From: JBFLYZ01 sp040756415
GTDB taxonomy: Bacteria; Bacteroidota; Bacteroidia; JADZBD01
NCBI GenBank assembly: GCA_040756415.1
Contig: JBFLYZ010000010.1
Coordinates: 1 to 64,000, forward strand
Length of the DNA stretch: 64,000 nt
Direction: 5' to 3'
The stretch's first letter is position 1. Each line of letters starts with the position of its first letter. The notes beneath the pieces are model-generated. The model worked only from the letters and a program-made list of their open reading frames with translations, was not told where the DNA came from and searched no databases. The position numbers and the translations under genes were made by a program. Below are positions 62,984-64,000 of the stretch, piece after piece.

Positions 62984-63025
62984 AAAAATGTCCTTAAATA
63001 CTATATTTAAGGACATTTTTGTTTT
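62984..63025 (+). terminator. Perfect 17-bp palindromic terminator of the act-cox operon
   Basis: The left arm 62984-63000 and right arm 63004-63020 are perfectly complementary, with a 3-base loop CTA. The right arm ends in TTTTT and is followed by GTTTTT. The left arm starts with AAAAA, so the hairpin would terminate on either strand. The next start codon lies only a few bases downstream, at 63028. Confidence 0.9.
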
Positions 63026-63027
63026 TC

Positions 63028-63732
63028 ATGCGGGCTCGTTCGTTTACTATACTGATGCTGATCTTTGCCTTGCTGTGCCCCTGTGCGCTGAGGGCCCAGG
63101 TGAGGGATTCGGTCGCCCGTACCCTCTCGCGCCAGCCCAAACTGACCGGGGGGCTTTCTACCCGCTACTCCTTCATCACCGGCTTTGCGGTAGCGGTCAG
63201 GAGCGTTTCGATGGGAGCTGAGTTCGGTGGCAAGCTCAGGGTGGGAATAGGCTACTGCTGGCTCAAACTGCCCGAATACGATGCGTCAAAGCCCGGTGGC
63301 CAGCAGCCGTTTTACCGCGATAAGTACCTGACGGATGCTTCGGGCGCAAGCTACACGGTGGTCAGCCGCCTTGACCTGGATTATTTCTTTTACTATTCCG
63401 AGCTGATCTTCTATCATACCAGGCGCTGGAAGTTCAATATTCCATTCCGCGTGGGCCTGGGTAATTCCAAGTACGTGTACGATCATGCCGGAATGAAAAT
63501 AAAGGACAGCCGGCATTTCGTTTTCCTGTACGAGCCCTCGGTATGCCTGGAGTACAAACTGTTCAGGTTCTTCGGGCTGGGTGCCGAAGTAGGCTACCGC
63601 TTCATGCTCATTAACAACAACGCCATACGCGAAAAGTTCAACTACCCGGTCTATAATTTCAGTTTCCTGGTGTATTACAGCGAGGTGTTCAAGGCCGTTT
63701 TCCCCGGGAGCCGTTGGTCGAAGAAATTATAA
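63028..63732 (+). CDS. Exported beta-rich (outer-membrane-like) protein
   Basis: A 234-residue protein with a signal peptide (MRARSFTILMLIFALLCPCA, cleavage near LRAQ) and a mature part of alternating aromatic/hydrophobic strands (YSFITGFAVAVRSVSMGAEF, LDLDYFFYYSELIFYHTRRW, GLGAEVGYRFML), suggesting a small beta-barrel or outer-membrane-associated protein. No T9SS tail. The TTG at 63019 could extend it by three residues, but the ATG at 63028 is preferred. It follows the operon terminator closely; a TATATTTA element inside the terminator might supply its promoter. Function unknown. Confidence 0.75.
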   Translation: MRARSFTILMLIFALLCPCALRAQVRDSVARTLSRQPKLTGGLSTRYSFITGFAVAVRSVSMGAEFGGKLRVGIGYCWLKLPEYDASKPGGQQPFYRDKYLTDASGASYTVVSRLDLDYFFYYSELIFYHTRRWKFNIPFRVGLGNSKYVYDHAGMKIKDSRHFVFLYEPSVCLEYKLFRFFGLGAEVGYRFMLINNNAIREKFNYPVYNFSFLVYYSEVFKAVFPGSRWSKKL

Positions 63733-63737
63733 TTCCG

Positions 63738-63768
63738 TTGCGGATGAATCATTTTTAATATAAATTTG
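63738..63768 (+). promoter_or_regulatory. Promoter of the right-edge gene
   Basis: TTG (63738-63740), a 20-base spacer and TAAATTTG (63761-63768), a full match to the Bacteroidota consensus. The ATG at 63793 follows after 24 bases. Confidence 0.6.
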
Positions 63769-63792
63769 TTTTCCATCAAAATCGTCTGGCAT

Positions 63793-64000
63793 ATGAAGAA
63801 ATTTACACTCCTCGCATATTCCGCAGTACTGTCCGTTCTCCTGTATGCCCAGGCCCCCCCTTACCAGTGGGCCAGGCAGGGCGGAGGGCCGTTTAACGGT
63901 GAAGTGTCGAACGCCATCTACGTGGATGCTTCGGGCAACTCGTATATCACCGGCACCTTCTTCGATACCTGCCGTTTCGGCTCCATCACGCTGCTGGGCG
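63793..64000 (+). CDS. Exported SBBP-like protein, 5' part only
   Basis: The first 69 codons of a gene running off the right edge. A signal peptide (MKKFTLLAYSAVLSVLLYAQ) is followed by YQWARQGGGPFNG, then the blade-like DASGNSYITGTFFDTCRFGS. The GNSYITG core matches the SBBP blades of the proteins at 13966 and 15692, so this is probably a third T9SS beta-propeller protein. Its C-terminus is outside the window, so the sorting domain cannot be confirmed. Confidence 0.75.
   Translation, partial: MKKFTLLAYSAVLSVLLYAQAPPYQWARQGGGPFNGEVSNAIYVDASGNSYITGTFFDTCRFGSITLLG

Noticed and set aside
62853..63221. 122-codon frame bridging coxA and the next gene
   Set aside because: It overlaps the coxA 3' end and the perfect terminator in another frame, and then the exported protein gene. 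No independent support.

Overview
The window is a chromosomal segment of a member of the Bacteroidota, with a G+C content of roughly the low to mid fifties. The evidence is: many proteins with type IX secretion (T9SS) C-terminal sorting domains of both type A and the gliding-associated type B; a fused SecDF; a Bacteroidota-type alternative complex III (ActABCDEF) next to cytochrome oxidase genes; families typical of the phylum (DUF1573, DUF2851, DUF1343/NamZ, SBBP repeats, SprB repeats); and several matches to the Bacteroidota promoter -7 element TAnnTTTG. Shine-Dalgarno sites play little visible role. The genus cannot be fixed from the sequence. No rRNA, tRNA, CRISPR array, transposase or phage gene was seen.

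Layout. 1-8.3 kb: housekeeping genes (DUF218 protein, M1 aminopeptidase overlapping valS), three tandem exported DUF1573 proteins, and a PLP aminotransferase. 8.4-13.8 kb: an exported cytochrome c / copper-type-II monooxygenase fusion, a NamZ-like muramidase, a LolC/E-type permease and a DUF2851 protein. 13.9-17.3 kb: two tandem SBBP beta-propeller T9SS cargo proteins. 17.4-20.9 kb: tatA and secDF, two export components. 21.0-22.6 kb: an AT-rich island with a remnant T9SS cargo gene and an intact Ycf48-like T9SS cargo gene. 22.6-30.5 kb: a PAS histidine kinase, an FG-GAP/VCBS T9SS protein with a small lipoprotein, a DCC-family protein, another T9SS protein, a retropepsin-like protease and mdh. 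30.7-44.6 kb: an adhesin region with three type B T9SS cargo proteins, including a 2564-residue SprB-repeat protein, interrupted by an XRE regulator, two small orphan genes and a candidate structured leader or small RNA. 44.7-51.2 kb: a DinB-like protein, two TPR sensor proteins (one with and one without a SpoIIE phosphatase), a secreted protein of unknown function, an orphan PycTM-like membrane protein, two small membrane proteins and a SPOR protein. 51.5-63.0 kb: a long respiratory operon actABCDEF-coxB-coxA closed by a perfect 17-bp hairpin terminator. 63.0-64.0 kb: an exported beta-rich protein and the start of a further exported cargo-like gene.

How the genes work together. The respiratory operon encodes a quinol:cytochrome c/oxygen route in which alternative complex III replaces bc1 and hands electrons to a heme-copper oxidase. 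ActB carries a Tat motif, which fits with tatA in the same window. SecDF supports Sec export of the many signal-peptide proteins, most of which then need T9SS to reach the surface. The surface repertoire (SprB-repeat, PKD, SBBP, VCBS and Ycf48-like proteins) points to gliding or adhesion on surfaces or flocs. The least conventional items are the cytochrome c-copper monooxygenase fusion, the orphan PycTM-like protein beside an inverted repeat, the nested 231-bp and 912-bp repeats of the giant adhesin, the candidate leader RNA before two orphan small genes, and terminators that touch or overlap the next gene's promoter element. All functional statements rest on reading motifs by eye; no database search was possible.
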